Notes under the pieces: model-generated
Seen by the model: the letters and a program-made list of their open reading frames with translations, nothing else
What the model was told of the DNA's origin: nothing
Databases searched by the model: none
Program-made: the position numbers and the translations under genes
IMG/VR virus record: IMGVR_UViG_3300022198_005158
Location: 1-25,586 of that record
Origin: a virus
Length of the DNA stretch: 25,586 nt
Direction: 5' to 3' (one strand)
Shown: piece after piece, positions 1 through 7,598 of the stretch
Layout of the letters: each line of letters opens with the position of its first letter
Numbering within the stretch: the stretch's first letter is position 1

Positions 1-1
1 C

Positions 2-748
2 GTGGTGGACTACGACGGCGTTTTCTTCTGGTGTGGTGTTGATCGGTTCTTGATGTTCAACGGCGTCGTGCGGGAAGTCCCGAACACGATGAACCTGAAC
101 TATTTCTTCGACAACATCAACAAGCGCCAAGGCATGAAGGTCTTCGCCTTCAAGGTTCCTAAATATGGCGAGATCTGGTGGTGCTATCCTCGTGGCGATG
201 CGACCGAATGCACGCACGCCGTTGTTTACAACGTCCGCGAGAACACTTGGTACGACACCGAGTTGCCCAACGAAGGTCGAGCAGCCGGTCAGTTCAACAA
301 CTCTTTCCGCGCTCCGATCCTTGCTGGAACACAAGCAACGAACAACGACTATCGCGTTTGGGTGCACGAACAAGGCTACGACGAATTTGATGGGTCCAAC
401 ATCTCCCCGATCAAGTCCTACTTCGAAACGGCAGACCTTTCCAACCTCGTTCAAGGGAAAAACCAATACGTGCGCATCACGCGCATCGAACCCGACTTCG
501 TGCAAAATGGCCCAATGACGGTGCAAGTGACCGGTCGTGCCAATGCACGCGCTCCAGAAGTTTACAGCAGCTTGTTCACTTTTGTTGATCCTAGCAACAT
601 CGTTGAACCGCAACAGCAGATCGTTATGTTGAAAGAACAGCGCAGGGAACTTCGGGTGCGGTTTGAAAGCGATGCTGTTTATGGCAACTACCAAATGGGA
701 CAGATCATCGGTCACATATCGACCGGAGACGGGACGGTGCTGGGATGA
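2..748 (+). CDS. Tail accessory / packaged-DNA-stabilisation-like protein (C-terminal part)
   Basis: The reading frame is open to the left edge, so the true start lies outside the window and only the last ~248 residues are seen. The sequence is rich in aromatic beta-strand-like segments (for example EIWWCYPRG near residue 57, then VVYNVRENTWYDTELP). That pattern, and the position just upstream of virion proteins, resemble the beta-propeller tail-accessory proteins of podoviruses such as P22 gp10. In that family the protein sits between portal and tail and helps retain packaged DNA. The resemblance is one of pattern and gene order, not of a diagnostic motif, so another tail or neck protein is possible. 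Its TGA overlaps the ATG of the next gene (ATGA), indicating translational coupling in the late operon. Confidence 0.5.
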   Translation: MVDYDGVFFWCGVDRFLMFNGVVREVPNTMNLNYFFDNINKRQGMKVFAFKVPKYGEIWWCYPRGDATECTHAVVYNVRENTWYDTELPNEGRAAGQFNNSFRAPILAGTQATNNDYRVWVHEQGYDEFDGSNISPIKSYFETADLSNLVQGKNQYVRITRIEPDFVQNGPMTVQVTGRANARAPEVYSSLFTFVDPSNIVEPQQQIVMLKEQRRELRVRFESDAVYGNYQMGQIIGHISTGDGTVLG

Positions 749-978
749 GCCTTCGAGTCACTCTTCCGACCGGAATGGGGTTGCGCGACTGGGCAGACCA
801 GATTGCACTCGACCTCGACCCTTATGGCGCGTTCGGTCGGTTGGATGCCGAAGATCAGTGGCAGAATTGGGCGATGCAGTTTTTGAACAACATGACCTTG
901 AAAGAAAACATTCCGGTTCCCTACAACTTTGAAAACTGGCGGGAATGGGCTGAAAGGTTCTGTCAGGTGTTGGAATGA
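745..978 (+). CDS. Small phage protein of unknown function (77 aa)
   Basis: I do not recognise this protein. It is short, acidic and tryptophan-rich (WADQ, WQNWAMQF, NWREWAERF), with a DLDPYGAFGRLDAEDQWQ segment and no signal peptide or membrane helix. The ATG overlaps the stop of the upstream tail-accessory-like gene and its own TGA overlaps the start of the acetyltransferase-like gene, both in ATGA form. It is therefore a genuine, translationally coupled member of the structural operon. Phages often carry a small protein at this place beside tail or neck genes, so a small virion or assembly role is plausible but unproven. Confidence 0.7.
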   Translation: MSLRVTLPTGMGLRDWADQIALDLDPYGAFGRLDAEDQWQNWAMQFLNNMTLKENIPVPYNFENWREWAERFCQVLE

Positions 979-1412
979 GAGTGATCGGGTTCGTGAAAGA
1001 GGAAGAGGCTGAACAATGGGCAAGAAAGAAGTTGGGTTTGGAGCACGCGCCGGAGTTTTTCCGAGCGTTGAGTGCTGTGGACGAATCCAACGAATTCATG
1101 TGCGTTGTGGTGATGACGAACTTCAGTTCAACGAACGTCGACGTAAACATCGCGATGGACAGTAAAAAGATGAGACCAAAGGCAACAATCGAGATGTTCA
1201 ATGAGGTGTTCGGCTTTTTGTTCGACCGGTTGCACGTCTTGCGTGCGACAGGTTTGACAGACAGCGAAAACAAGTCTGCGCAGCGAATCATTGAGCACTT
1301 TGGGTTTAAGTTAGAAGGCGTCATGCGCAAAGCAGCAGTGCGTGGACGCGACCTGATGGTCTACGGTTTCTTGGCCGAAGAGTATCAAAATCACGCTTGG
1401 CGGAGAGGTTAA
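975..1412 (+). CDS. GNAT-family acetyltransferase-like protein
   Basis: This 145-aa protein matches the small phage GNAT type. The C-terminal half contains the hallmark run of a RimJ/RimL-like fold: SENKSAQRIIEHFGFKLEGV, followed by MRKAAVRGRDLMVYGFLAEEY, where the acetyl-CoA-binding helix leads into the GF-x-x-EG strand. GNAT enzymes transfer an acetyl group from acetyl-CoA to an amine; no substrate can be named here. Homologues of this kind are often found inside podovirus structural clusters, where their role is unknown. The start overlaps the previous stop (ATGA), and a purine-rich GGAGAGG just before its TAA serves the next gene. A catalytically dead, structural GNAT fold cannot be excluded. 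Confidence 0.7.
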   Translation: MRVIGFVKEEEAEQWARKKLGLEHAPEFFRALSAVDESNEFMCVVVMTNFSSTNVDVNIAMDSKKMRPKATIEMFNEVFGFLFDRLHVLRATGLTDSENKSAQRIIEHFGFKLEGVMRKAAVRGRDLMVYGFLAEEYQNHAWRRG

Positions 1413-1413
1413 A

Positions 1414-3336
1414 ATGCAGATCAGAAACGCAATCATGGAGATGGCCAGCGGCGACCCCTCGTTCGCTCAAGGCGTCAATGCAATCGAAGCCCAGCTTGGC
1501 GCAACACCGATTGTTCCTGAAGACCTCGACGAAGCGATCAAGCTGCTCGAATTCGTGCTGCAAAACCCCGACCGCTACGAAGAAGTCGTAGCAGCGGCAA
1601 TCCGTGACGGCATCATCGACGAGGGCATGGTGCCGCCGCAGTTCGATCAGGCGTTCATCGTTTCGCTCTTGATGGCGTTGTACGGTCTGCAGGATCGCAC
1701 CGCGCAGAAGATGGCGCGTGGCGGATTGACTTACGCCGGTCGCCGTGCGATGACCGGCGGTCAAGGCGGCGACACCGAGTTGGTGCACGTCAACCGTCGC
1801 GAAGCCGAGATGCTGCGTCGCATGGGCGGTCAGGGAACAATCAACCCAAACACCGGTCTGCGTGAATACAAAAGTCTGAAGAAGGTTCTTGGCGCGGTGC
1901 TGCCAATCGCCGCTGCGATCTTTGTTCCTGGTCTGGGTGCTGCAATCGGCAGCGCGTTGGGTGCTTCTGGTATTGGCGCGTCGATGCTGGGCAGCGCGAT
2001 CATCGGCGGTGCTTCTTCCGCACTGACTGGTGGCAACGTCCTGCAGGGCGCACTGATGGGCGGTCTCGGCGGCGGCTTGGGTGGCGTGGTCGGCGGCGCG
2101 GCAAACAGCGCACTCGGTCTCGGTCTGGGTCAAACCGGTCAAGCGATCCTCGGCAGCGGTTTGGTCGGAGGTTTGTCAGGATTGGCCACAGGACAGGGAT
2201 TCCTCAAGGGCGCAGGCCAAGGTGTTCTCGGCGGCGCAATCGGCGAACTCGCTGGCGGTGCGGCTGGTCCCACCGCTTTCCAACAAGGAATCAGTTCGGC
2301 TGGTCGGACATTCGGTCAAGCACTCACGGCTGGCTACGACCCGAAGACCGCAGCCGTTGCTGGCGGGTTGAGCGGGTTGGCCGCAGGCTTGACTTACAAA
2401 CCTTCTGACGCTGCTGTGAACAACCTGCGCACAGGGGAACAACCTGCAGCCGCTGGCGAACCGGTGGAAGTCCGGCTGCCCGACGGGACAACAACGACCA
2501 ACGTTCCTGGAACCCAAGGCGTCAACGCTGCTGGTCAGACTGGAACCTATCAGCTGAACCCGCAGACCGGTGCGATAGAATTCAAGGTGGCTCCTGGAAC
2601 ATATCAGTTCAATCCGCAGACCAACGCTGTCGAATGGACTGCGGCAGAGCCGACGTTCTGGCAACGGGTCACCGCTGGTGGTCCGTTAGCCGAAACCGGT
2701 GCTTCTGGAGCGACTGGCGCGCAAGGAAGCACTTCTCTCGGCGGACTCGGCAAAGTTGCGTTAGCCGCTACGGCACTGAGCGGATTGGCAGAGGCTCCGC
2801 CTGAAGTTCAACAAGCGGTTTCAACGCTTTCTCCAGAGCAACAAGAATATTTCAATCGTCCAAGTGTTGCTTGGGACTGGAATAAGTTGCAAAATGACGC
2901 TAACGCCAACAACATGAGCCTCAGCCAATACATGGCGCGCAACTGGAACAACATCGCATCGGGCCAATACAACATGGCTACGGCTCCTCCTCCTGGAATG
3001 GCGCGTGGCGGCTACCACATGATGCCGGACGGTTCGATGATGCGCAACTCTGACCACATGATGGCCAATGGTGGTGCGCTCAACGCGATGGCGCGGTTCG
3101 CACGAGGCTCTGGTTCTGGTCGTGACGACACGATCAACGCTCGCCTCTCTGACGGCGAATACGTCATGGACGCAGAAACGGTCGCAATGCTTGGGGACGG
3201 CTCCAGCGAGGACGGCGCACGCAAGTTGGATGCGATGCGGTCTCAATTGCGCAAACACAAAGGCAAGACAATGGCCAAAGGCAAATTCAGCCCTGACGCC
3301 AAGTCCCCGCTGGCTTACATCAAAGGAGTCGCATAA
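1414..3336 (+). CDS. Large virion-associated protein with glycine-rich hydrophobic core and GEYV motif
   Basis: A 640-aa protein with a helical acidic N-terminus (about residues 1-90), a long Gly/Ala-rich hydrophobic region (about 155-320), a Thr/Pro/Gln-rich linker, and a Met/Gly-rich segment near residue 530 (MARGGYHMMPDGSMM). The C-terminus has RDDTINARLSDGEYVMDAET, a form of the D-x-I-x-A-x-LS-x-GEYV motif common in phage tail and internal proteins. Two 17-residue repeats (GTYQLNPQTGAIEF and GTYQFNPQTNAVEW) lie near residues 377-410. Composition and place suggest an internal or ejected virion protein able to interact with membranes. The start follows GGAGAGG; the end overlaps the next gene by one base (TAATG). 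Confidence 0.6.
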   Translation: MQIRNAIMEMASGDPSFAQGVNAIEAQLGATPIVPEDLDEAIKLLEFVLQNPDRYEEVVAAAIRDGIIDEGMVPPQFDQAFIVSLLMALYGLQDRTAQKMARGGLTYAGRRAMTGGQGGDTELVHVNRREAEMLRRMGGQGTINPNTGLREYKSLKKVLGAVLPIAAAIFVPGLGAAIGSALGASGIGASMLGSAIIGGASSALTGGNVLQGALMGGLGGGLGGVVGGAANSALGLGLGQTGQAILGSGLVGGLSGLATGQGFLKGAGQGVLGGAIGELAGGAAGPTAFQQGISSAGRTFGQALTAGYDPKTAAVAGGLSGLAAGLTYKPSDAAVNNLRTGEQPAAAGEPVEVRLPDGTTTTNVPGTQGVNAAGQTGTYQLNPQTGAIEFKVAPGTYQFNPQTNAVEWTAAEPTFWQRVTAGGPLAETGASGATGAQGSTSLGGLGKVALAATALSGLAEAPPEVQQAVSTLSPEQQEYFNRPSVAWDWNKLQNDANANNMSLSQYMARNWNNIASGQYNMATAPPPGMARGGYHMMPDGSMMRNSDHMMANGGALNAMARFARGSGSGRDDTINARLSDGEYVMDAETVAMLGDGSSEDGARKLDAMRSQLRKHKGKTMAKGKFSPDAKSPLAYIKGVA

Positions 3337-4778
3337 TGGGCAGCATCTTTCAAGGCACGCCGCAAACTGCCACTTCGTATGCGACGTCTTCGACCGAAAC
3401 ACCGAAGTGGATGCAAGACGCCATCTACAATCAGGTGCAGTGGGCGCAAAACATCGCCAACACCCCCTATCAACCTTACGAGTTGCCGACGGTTGCTGAA
3501 CTTTCGCCGTTGCAACAGCAAGCCTACGCCAATGTCGTCGCCAACCAAGGCTCTTGGGCACCGGCGATGGGCAAAGCGCAAGCCGGAATGGAAGGGTTCA
3601 GCACCAAAGGCACAGCCGATCAGTTGCGTCAAGAACAAGGGCAGTATTTGCGCCAAGACTTGGTTGGCAAAGGTCTCGATGCCGGACAGGAATTGTTCGG
3701 CAGAGCCGGTGGAATGGACGTTGTCGGAGCGGCACAGCCTTACCTGAGCCGAGCCGGTGAAATGGACGTTGTCGGAGCGGCACAACCTTACCTAAATCAA
3801 GCAGGAACGACGACCGCGCAGGCGCTGTCTGAGCGTGCGTTGGCGGCGGCTTCGCCTTATCTTCAGGGTGCTGGTCAAACTGCGGCGAGCCAAGTTGGCC
3901 AGTACATGTCGCCTTATCAGCAAGGTGTGTTGGACGTAATCGCCAAGCAAGGCGCACGCAACCTGACTGAAAACATTCTTCCTGGGGTTTCAGACGCCTT
4001 CATCAAAGCCGGTCAGTTCGGCTCCAGCCGAATGGGTGAGATGGGCGCACGCGCTCTGCGGGATACGCAGGAAGCTGTCCTCAACCAGCAGGCTCAGGCG
4101 GCTCAACAAGGTTACGGCCAAGCGATGCAAGCTGCTCAAGCAGACCTCGCACGCCAAGCGCAACTGGCCGGAACGGTCGGCAGCATCAGCGGTGCAGACC
4201 TTTCCCGCATCATGCAAGGCGGTGCGCAGTACGGCAACCTCGGGCAGACAGCCGGTCAGCTGACGAGCCAGCAGATGCAGAACCTCGCCAACCTCGGGCA
4301 GACCAGCGGTCAAGTCACCAGCCAGCAGATGCAGAACCTCGCCAACCTTGGTCAGGCACAAACGCAAGCTGGTCAGGCGCAACAGCAATTCGGTCTCAAC
4401 GCCGCGCAACAGGCTCAACAAGCGCAGGCGCAAGACTACCAGCGTCAGATGACCGCGTTGCAGCAAATGGCTGCGATGGCTCAACAGGAACAGGGCATGC
4501 GTGCGGCAGACGTCGCCGCGCTGGAAACCGCTGGCGCTGCTCAACAGGCACAACAACAGCGTCAGCTGGACGCCGCGCAAGCGCAGTACCAAGCCGAGCA
4601 GCTTTACCCGAAACAACAGATGGATTGGCTCAGCACGCAGGTTCGCGGTCTGGCTCCGATCACGCCACAAACACAAACTCAGTCTTCAACGACCACGGGT
4701 GCGACTTACTCGCCATCGCCGCTTTCACAGCTGGCAACAGGCTTGTACACGTACAAAGGTCTGAGCAGCCTAGGTTAA
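3336..4778 (+). CDS. Glutamine/alanine-rich coiled-coil virion protein with internal repeats
   Basis: A 480-aa protein. The N-terminus (ETPKWMQDAIYNQVQWAQNI, then PYQPYELPTVAELSPLQQQA) is a recognisable opening of phage structural proteins found next to ejection proteins. From about residue 230 it becomes extremely Gln/Ala-rich and helical, typical of a long coiled coil or amphipathic rod. It holds two tandem repeats of 16 residues (MDVVGAAQPYL, twice) and two of 18 residues (TSQQMQNLANLGQ, twice). No catalytic motif or signal peptide is seen. I infer a virion protein, probably internal or part of the injection apparatus. The ATG shares one base with the upstream TAA, with GGAG eight bases before it. 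Confidence 0.6.
   Translation: MGSIFQGTPQTATSYATSSTETPKWMQDAIYNQVQWAQNIANTPYQPYELPTVAELSPLQQQAYANVVANQGSWAPAMGKAQAGMEGFSTKGTADQLRQEQGQYLRQDLVGKGLDAGQELFGRAGGMDVVGAAQPYLSRAGEMDVVGAAQPYLNQAGTTTAQALSERALAAASPYLQGAGQTAASQVGQYMSPYQQGVLDVIAKQGARNLTENILPGVSDAFIKAGQFGSSRMGEMGARALRDTQEAVLNQQAQAAQQGYGQAMQAAQADLARQAQLAGTVGSISGADLSRIMQGGAQYGNLGQTAGQLTSQQMQNLANLGQTSGQVTSQQMQNLANLGQAQTQAGQAQQQFGLNAAQQAQQAQAQDYQRQMTALQQMAAMAQQEQGMRAADVAALETAGAAQQAQQQRQLDAAQAQYQAEQLYPKQQMDWLSTQVRGLAPITPQTQTQSSTTTGATYSPSPLSQLATGLYTYKGLSSLG
3703..3793 (+). repeat. Two 43-bp direct repeats, period 48 bp, in frame
   Basis: Copies at 3703-3745 and 3751-3793 differ at only two positions and encode RAGGMDVVGAAQPYL and RAGEMDVVGAAQPYL. 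The 48-bp period keeps the frame (16 residues). A decayed third unit with SPYLQGAG follows in the protein. The near identity at the DNA level suggests a fairly recent in-frame duplication. Confidence 0.9.
4239..4346 (+). repeat. Two 54-bp direct repeats, period 18 codons, in frame
   Basis: Two consecutive units encode LGQTAGQLTSQQMQNLAN and LGQTSGQVTSQQMQNLAN and are followed by a further LGQ. A 29-bp core (4266-4294 and 4320-4348) is nearly or fully identical. The repeat extends the Gln/Ala-rich helical part of the protein without breaking the frame. Confidence 0.85.
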
Positions 4779-4787
4779 GGAGCCGTC

Positions 4788-7598
4788 ATGGGATACGAAC
4801 TCACCAGATTGATGAAGCAATACGGGGTCGCATCCCCGACCATGGCCAGCGCACCGCAGATGCCTGGATCGCCGCCCGTTGCGCCGACAATCGCTGACAA
4901 TGCGACCACGGCTCAAAGGACACAATATGAAAAAGACCTAGAGACCTACAACAAAGACAAAGCGGCGTTCGACGAGAGCGTGCGCAAGTACGGTCTGGCG
5001 CAAAAAGAATACGACCAATACAAAAGCGCGTATCAGGATCGGTTGGCGAACACCAACATGTACAACCAAGCGCAATTCAGCACGACCGGTGCGAGCGTGC
5101 CCGCCATCAACACCTTGTCGGACATGCAGAAGCGTGCCATGGGTTATGGCACTCCGCCGACTGTCGCGCCTGCTCCTGCGGATTACTTGAATTCTGACGC
5201 CTATAAGAAGTTTCAAAAAGATCAAGAAGGCGCTGTCGGAACGATGGACATGTACGAGTCGCCTTATTTTGGGATGTTCACCTCAGGATCTATAGGTCGT
5301 GCGCAAGACGCAGCATATGAAGAGTGGTTGAAAGCCAACCCGACGCAAGTGGTTCCAGCCTCTAAGAGCGGGTTCGGCATCGGTCAAGAAGCCGCCAACA
5401 AGAACATCCGCGACTGGATGGCGGCTAACCCCAACGTATCACCGGCTGAGTTCGCTGACATAAAGCAGCGTTACGGCGTGAACGACTACGACATTCGCAA
5501 CGCGATGGGAACCGGCACGCAGTACGGCACGCCGCAGTGGACGGACACCGTCAATGCTCCGATTTACGACACGGCTCCGATCTCTCTGGCTGGGAAATCC
5601 CCGCAGGAAATTGCCAACTGGTACCTCGGTCGGCGTGACATCGGTTACACAGACGCAGACTTGCGTGCTGCTGGCGAGAAGACTTTCGGCAAACTGCCAG
5701 AATCGGCTTGGCGAGACATGCTCAGTGCTGCGTATCCTCAATACGTCAATCCTGTGAATTCTGCTTACGCTCAACTTGGGCGCAGCGGTTTCGGCACCAA
5801 CATCAATCAGATCGACGACTCTGGGTACAACTATTGGTTGAACCAACTGAGCAGCGGTGCTGTGAATCCAGAAGGTCTGAACGCTGCAGTTTACAAAGCC
5901 GGAGTGGATTGGAACCCCGCTCAGGGAGACGCTTACGACCTCAGCAATGTCCCGCAAAACTTCGATTGGACTTATTACGTCAATAACAACCCCGACCTTC
6001 CTGGGGCAGGAATCGACACCCTCCCTGAAGCGCAGATGCACTACGCTGCATACGGCATGAACGAAGGTCGTTCTCCTTACGAAGGTTACGTCAAGCCGAT
6101 GCCAGACATCGGCACGGGTTCTCCGAACCCTCAATACGATTCTTTGTCGAAAATGACACTCGATGGAAAACCGATTTCCAGCAGCATTGTCGCTGGAAAT
6201 CCGCTTTTCAAAACCATCCTCGGCTCTTATGGAGATGGATACCTTGGACAATATAGAAAAGGAGGCCAAGTCCGTGCATACGCAGAAGGCGGTGCAGTGA
6301 AAGGCTATCAAGACGGCGGTCTCGAAGACCGTGGCATCGTCGATCCTGAAACAGGCGCGATCGTTTATCCTGTTCCTGAACAGCCTAAAATCACCAGCCG
6401 TCCGATCTACAACGATCCGGTTCTGGAAGGCGCGGCGAGAGCGATTGACCGAGCGCGCACAAATGACGCAAACATTCCGGCTCCTGCTGTGGCGGGAACC
6501 CGTAGCGTCGCTGCTGCCGCACCGCCACTCGATGCGCGTGCAGCCGCTCTGCAATCAATGCTCGACAGGTATGGGCCGAGAGACGTTGATTACGGCTCTC
6601 AAATAACTGAGGCTCGAACTCGCGCGGCTGACGAACAGCGAGCGTTCGAACAGATGTTGCGCGCACAACTTGAGTCTCCCGAGGACGCAGCTTCTTCCAA
6701 AGCTGAAATGTACTTCCGCCTTGCAGCTGCATTCGGTTCGCCGACCAAAACAGGGCACTTCACAGAGAACCTTTCGCTGGCTGGCAAAGAAATGGCTGAA
6801 ACAGCCAAATCACAGCGCGAGTCCCGTGCCAAGAAGTTGGGCATCCGGATGGAACTGCAGAAGATGAAGATGGACGCCGCAAACAAAGAGCTAGACACTT
6901 TGCGTGCGTTGGAACAAGAAGGTGCTCGCGATCGCCGCGCCATCGCGCAAGAAATGATTCGCGAATACATCGCTTCCGGCAAACCGCAATCCACCGCTGG
7001 CAAAACAGCCGTGGACATGGGTTTTACGCCAGGAACACCAGAGTTCAACGCGAAAGTTGAAGAGTTGGCGGCTTTGGAAATCCAGCGGCAAACCGCCTTG
7101 ATCAACGCGCAGTTGGCTTCCGCTGCAGCGACCACTCAGCGTGCCGGTCAAATGTCGCCGACCGAGATCAATCTGCGCACCGAAACCGAGAACAATATCG
7201 CCAACATCGATCAAGCAATCAGAGATGTTGCCGAGGCTTATCGACTCAACCCCAACAGCTACGCTGGTGGTTGGCTCGATCGCGGTCAGCGTTGGTTGTA
7301 TGAAGTCGCTGGTTCTGATGATCCGCGCATCGTCAACACTCGCCGCATCGACAACTTGCTGGGTGCACAGGCTCTCAGTTCGTTGCGTGCGATTTTCGGC
7401 GGGAACCCGACCGAAGGTGAACGCGCCATCTTGCTGGAGTTGCAAGGTATCGGTTCTAGGTCGCTGGAAGAGCGTCGGCAAATCATGTTGCGTCTGGCCG
7501 AAGTGTTGGAAGATCGCAAAGCGTCGGCACAAACGCGGCTCGACAGAATTCTCAGCGGTGCATACCGCACCTACACGCCGCTCGAAGGAGAACAATGA
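4788..7598 (+). CDS. Very large internal/ejection-type virion protein
   Basis: A 936-aa protein and the largest gene in the window. The N-terminal ~100 residues include a charged coiled-coil-like stretch (YEKDLETYNKDKAAFDESVR). Around residues 390-430 there is a WTYYVNNNPDL...AQMHYAAYGMNEGRSPYEGY segment, a motif otherwise seen in large bacterial surface and secreted proteins. A Gly-rich patch follows near 490 (KGGQVRAYAEGGAVKGYQDGG). The C-terminal third is helical and charged (residues ~620-930). Size, place and composition fit an internal core or ejection protein of a podovirus. AAGGAG lies seven bases upstream of the ATG. The TGA overlaps the next gene (ATGATG), so the two are coupled. 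Confidence 0.6.
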   Translation: MGYELTRLMKQYGVASPTMASAPQMPGSPPVAPTIADNATTAQRTQYEKDLETYNKDKAAFDESVRKYGLAQKEYDQYKSAYQDRLANTNMYNQAQFSTTGASVPAINTLSDMQKRAMGYGTPPTVAPAPADYLNSDAYKKFQKDQEGAVGTMDMYESPYFGMFTSGSIGRAQDAAYEEWLKANPTQVVPASKSGFGIGQEAANKNIRDWMAANPNVSPAEFADIKQRYGVNDYDIRNAMGTGTQYGTPQWTDTVNAPIYDTAPISLAGKSPQEIANWYLGRRDIGYTDADLRAAGEKTFGKLPESAWRDMLSAAYPQYVNPVNSAYAQLGRSGFGTNINQIDDSGYNYWLNQLSSGAVNPEGLNAAVYKAGVDWNPAQGDAYDLSNVPQNFDWTYYVNNNPDLPGAGIDTLPEAQMHYAAYGMNEGRSPYEGYVKPMPDIGTGSPNPQYDSLSKMTLDGKPISSSIVAGNPLFKTILGSYGDGYLGQYRKGGQVRAYAEGGAVKGYQDGGLEDRGIVDPETGAIVYPVPEQPKITSRPIYNDPVLEGAARAIDRARTNDANIPAPAVAGTRSVAAAAPPLDARAAALQSMLDRYGPRDVDYGSQITEARTRAADEQRAFEQMLRAQLESPEDAASSKAEMYFRLAAAFGSPTKTGHFTENLSLAGKEMAETAKSQRESRAKKLGIRMELQKMKMDAANKELDTLRALEQEGARDRRAIAQEMIREYIASGKPQSTAGKTAVDMGFTPGTPEFNAKVEELAALEIQRQTALINAQLASAAATTQRAGQMSPTEINLRTETENNIANIDQAIRDVAEAYRLNPNSYAGGWLDRGQRWLYEVAGSDDPRIVNTRRIDNLLGAQALSSLRAIFGGNPTEGERAILLELQGIGSRSLEERRQIMLRLAEVLEDRKASAQTRLDRILSGAYRTYTPLEGEQ

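Noticed and set aside
1321-2142. Minus-strand open frame of 273 codons opposite the 640-aa gene
   Set aside because: Cys/His/Arg/Thr-rich low-complexity shadow; the sense strand carries a coupled, ribosome-binding-site-supported gene.
3703-4346. Tandem repeats as a CRISPR-like or recombination array
   Set aside because: Only two copies each, multiples of three in period, wholly inside a coding frame and encoding similar peptides; they are protein repeats.
5439-6554. Long minus-strand open frame (371 codons) opposite the 936-aa virion gene
   Set aside because: Arg/Val/Ser-rich protein with no recognisable domain, no ribosome-binding site and no neighbours on that strand; a mirror frame of the sense gene.
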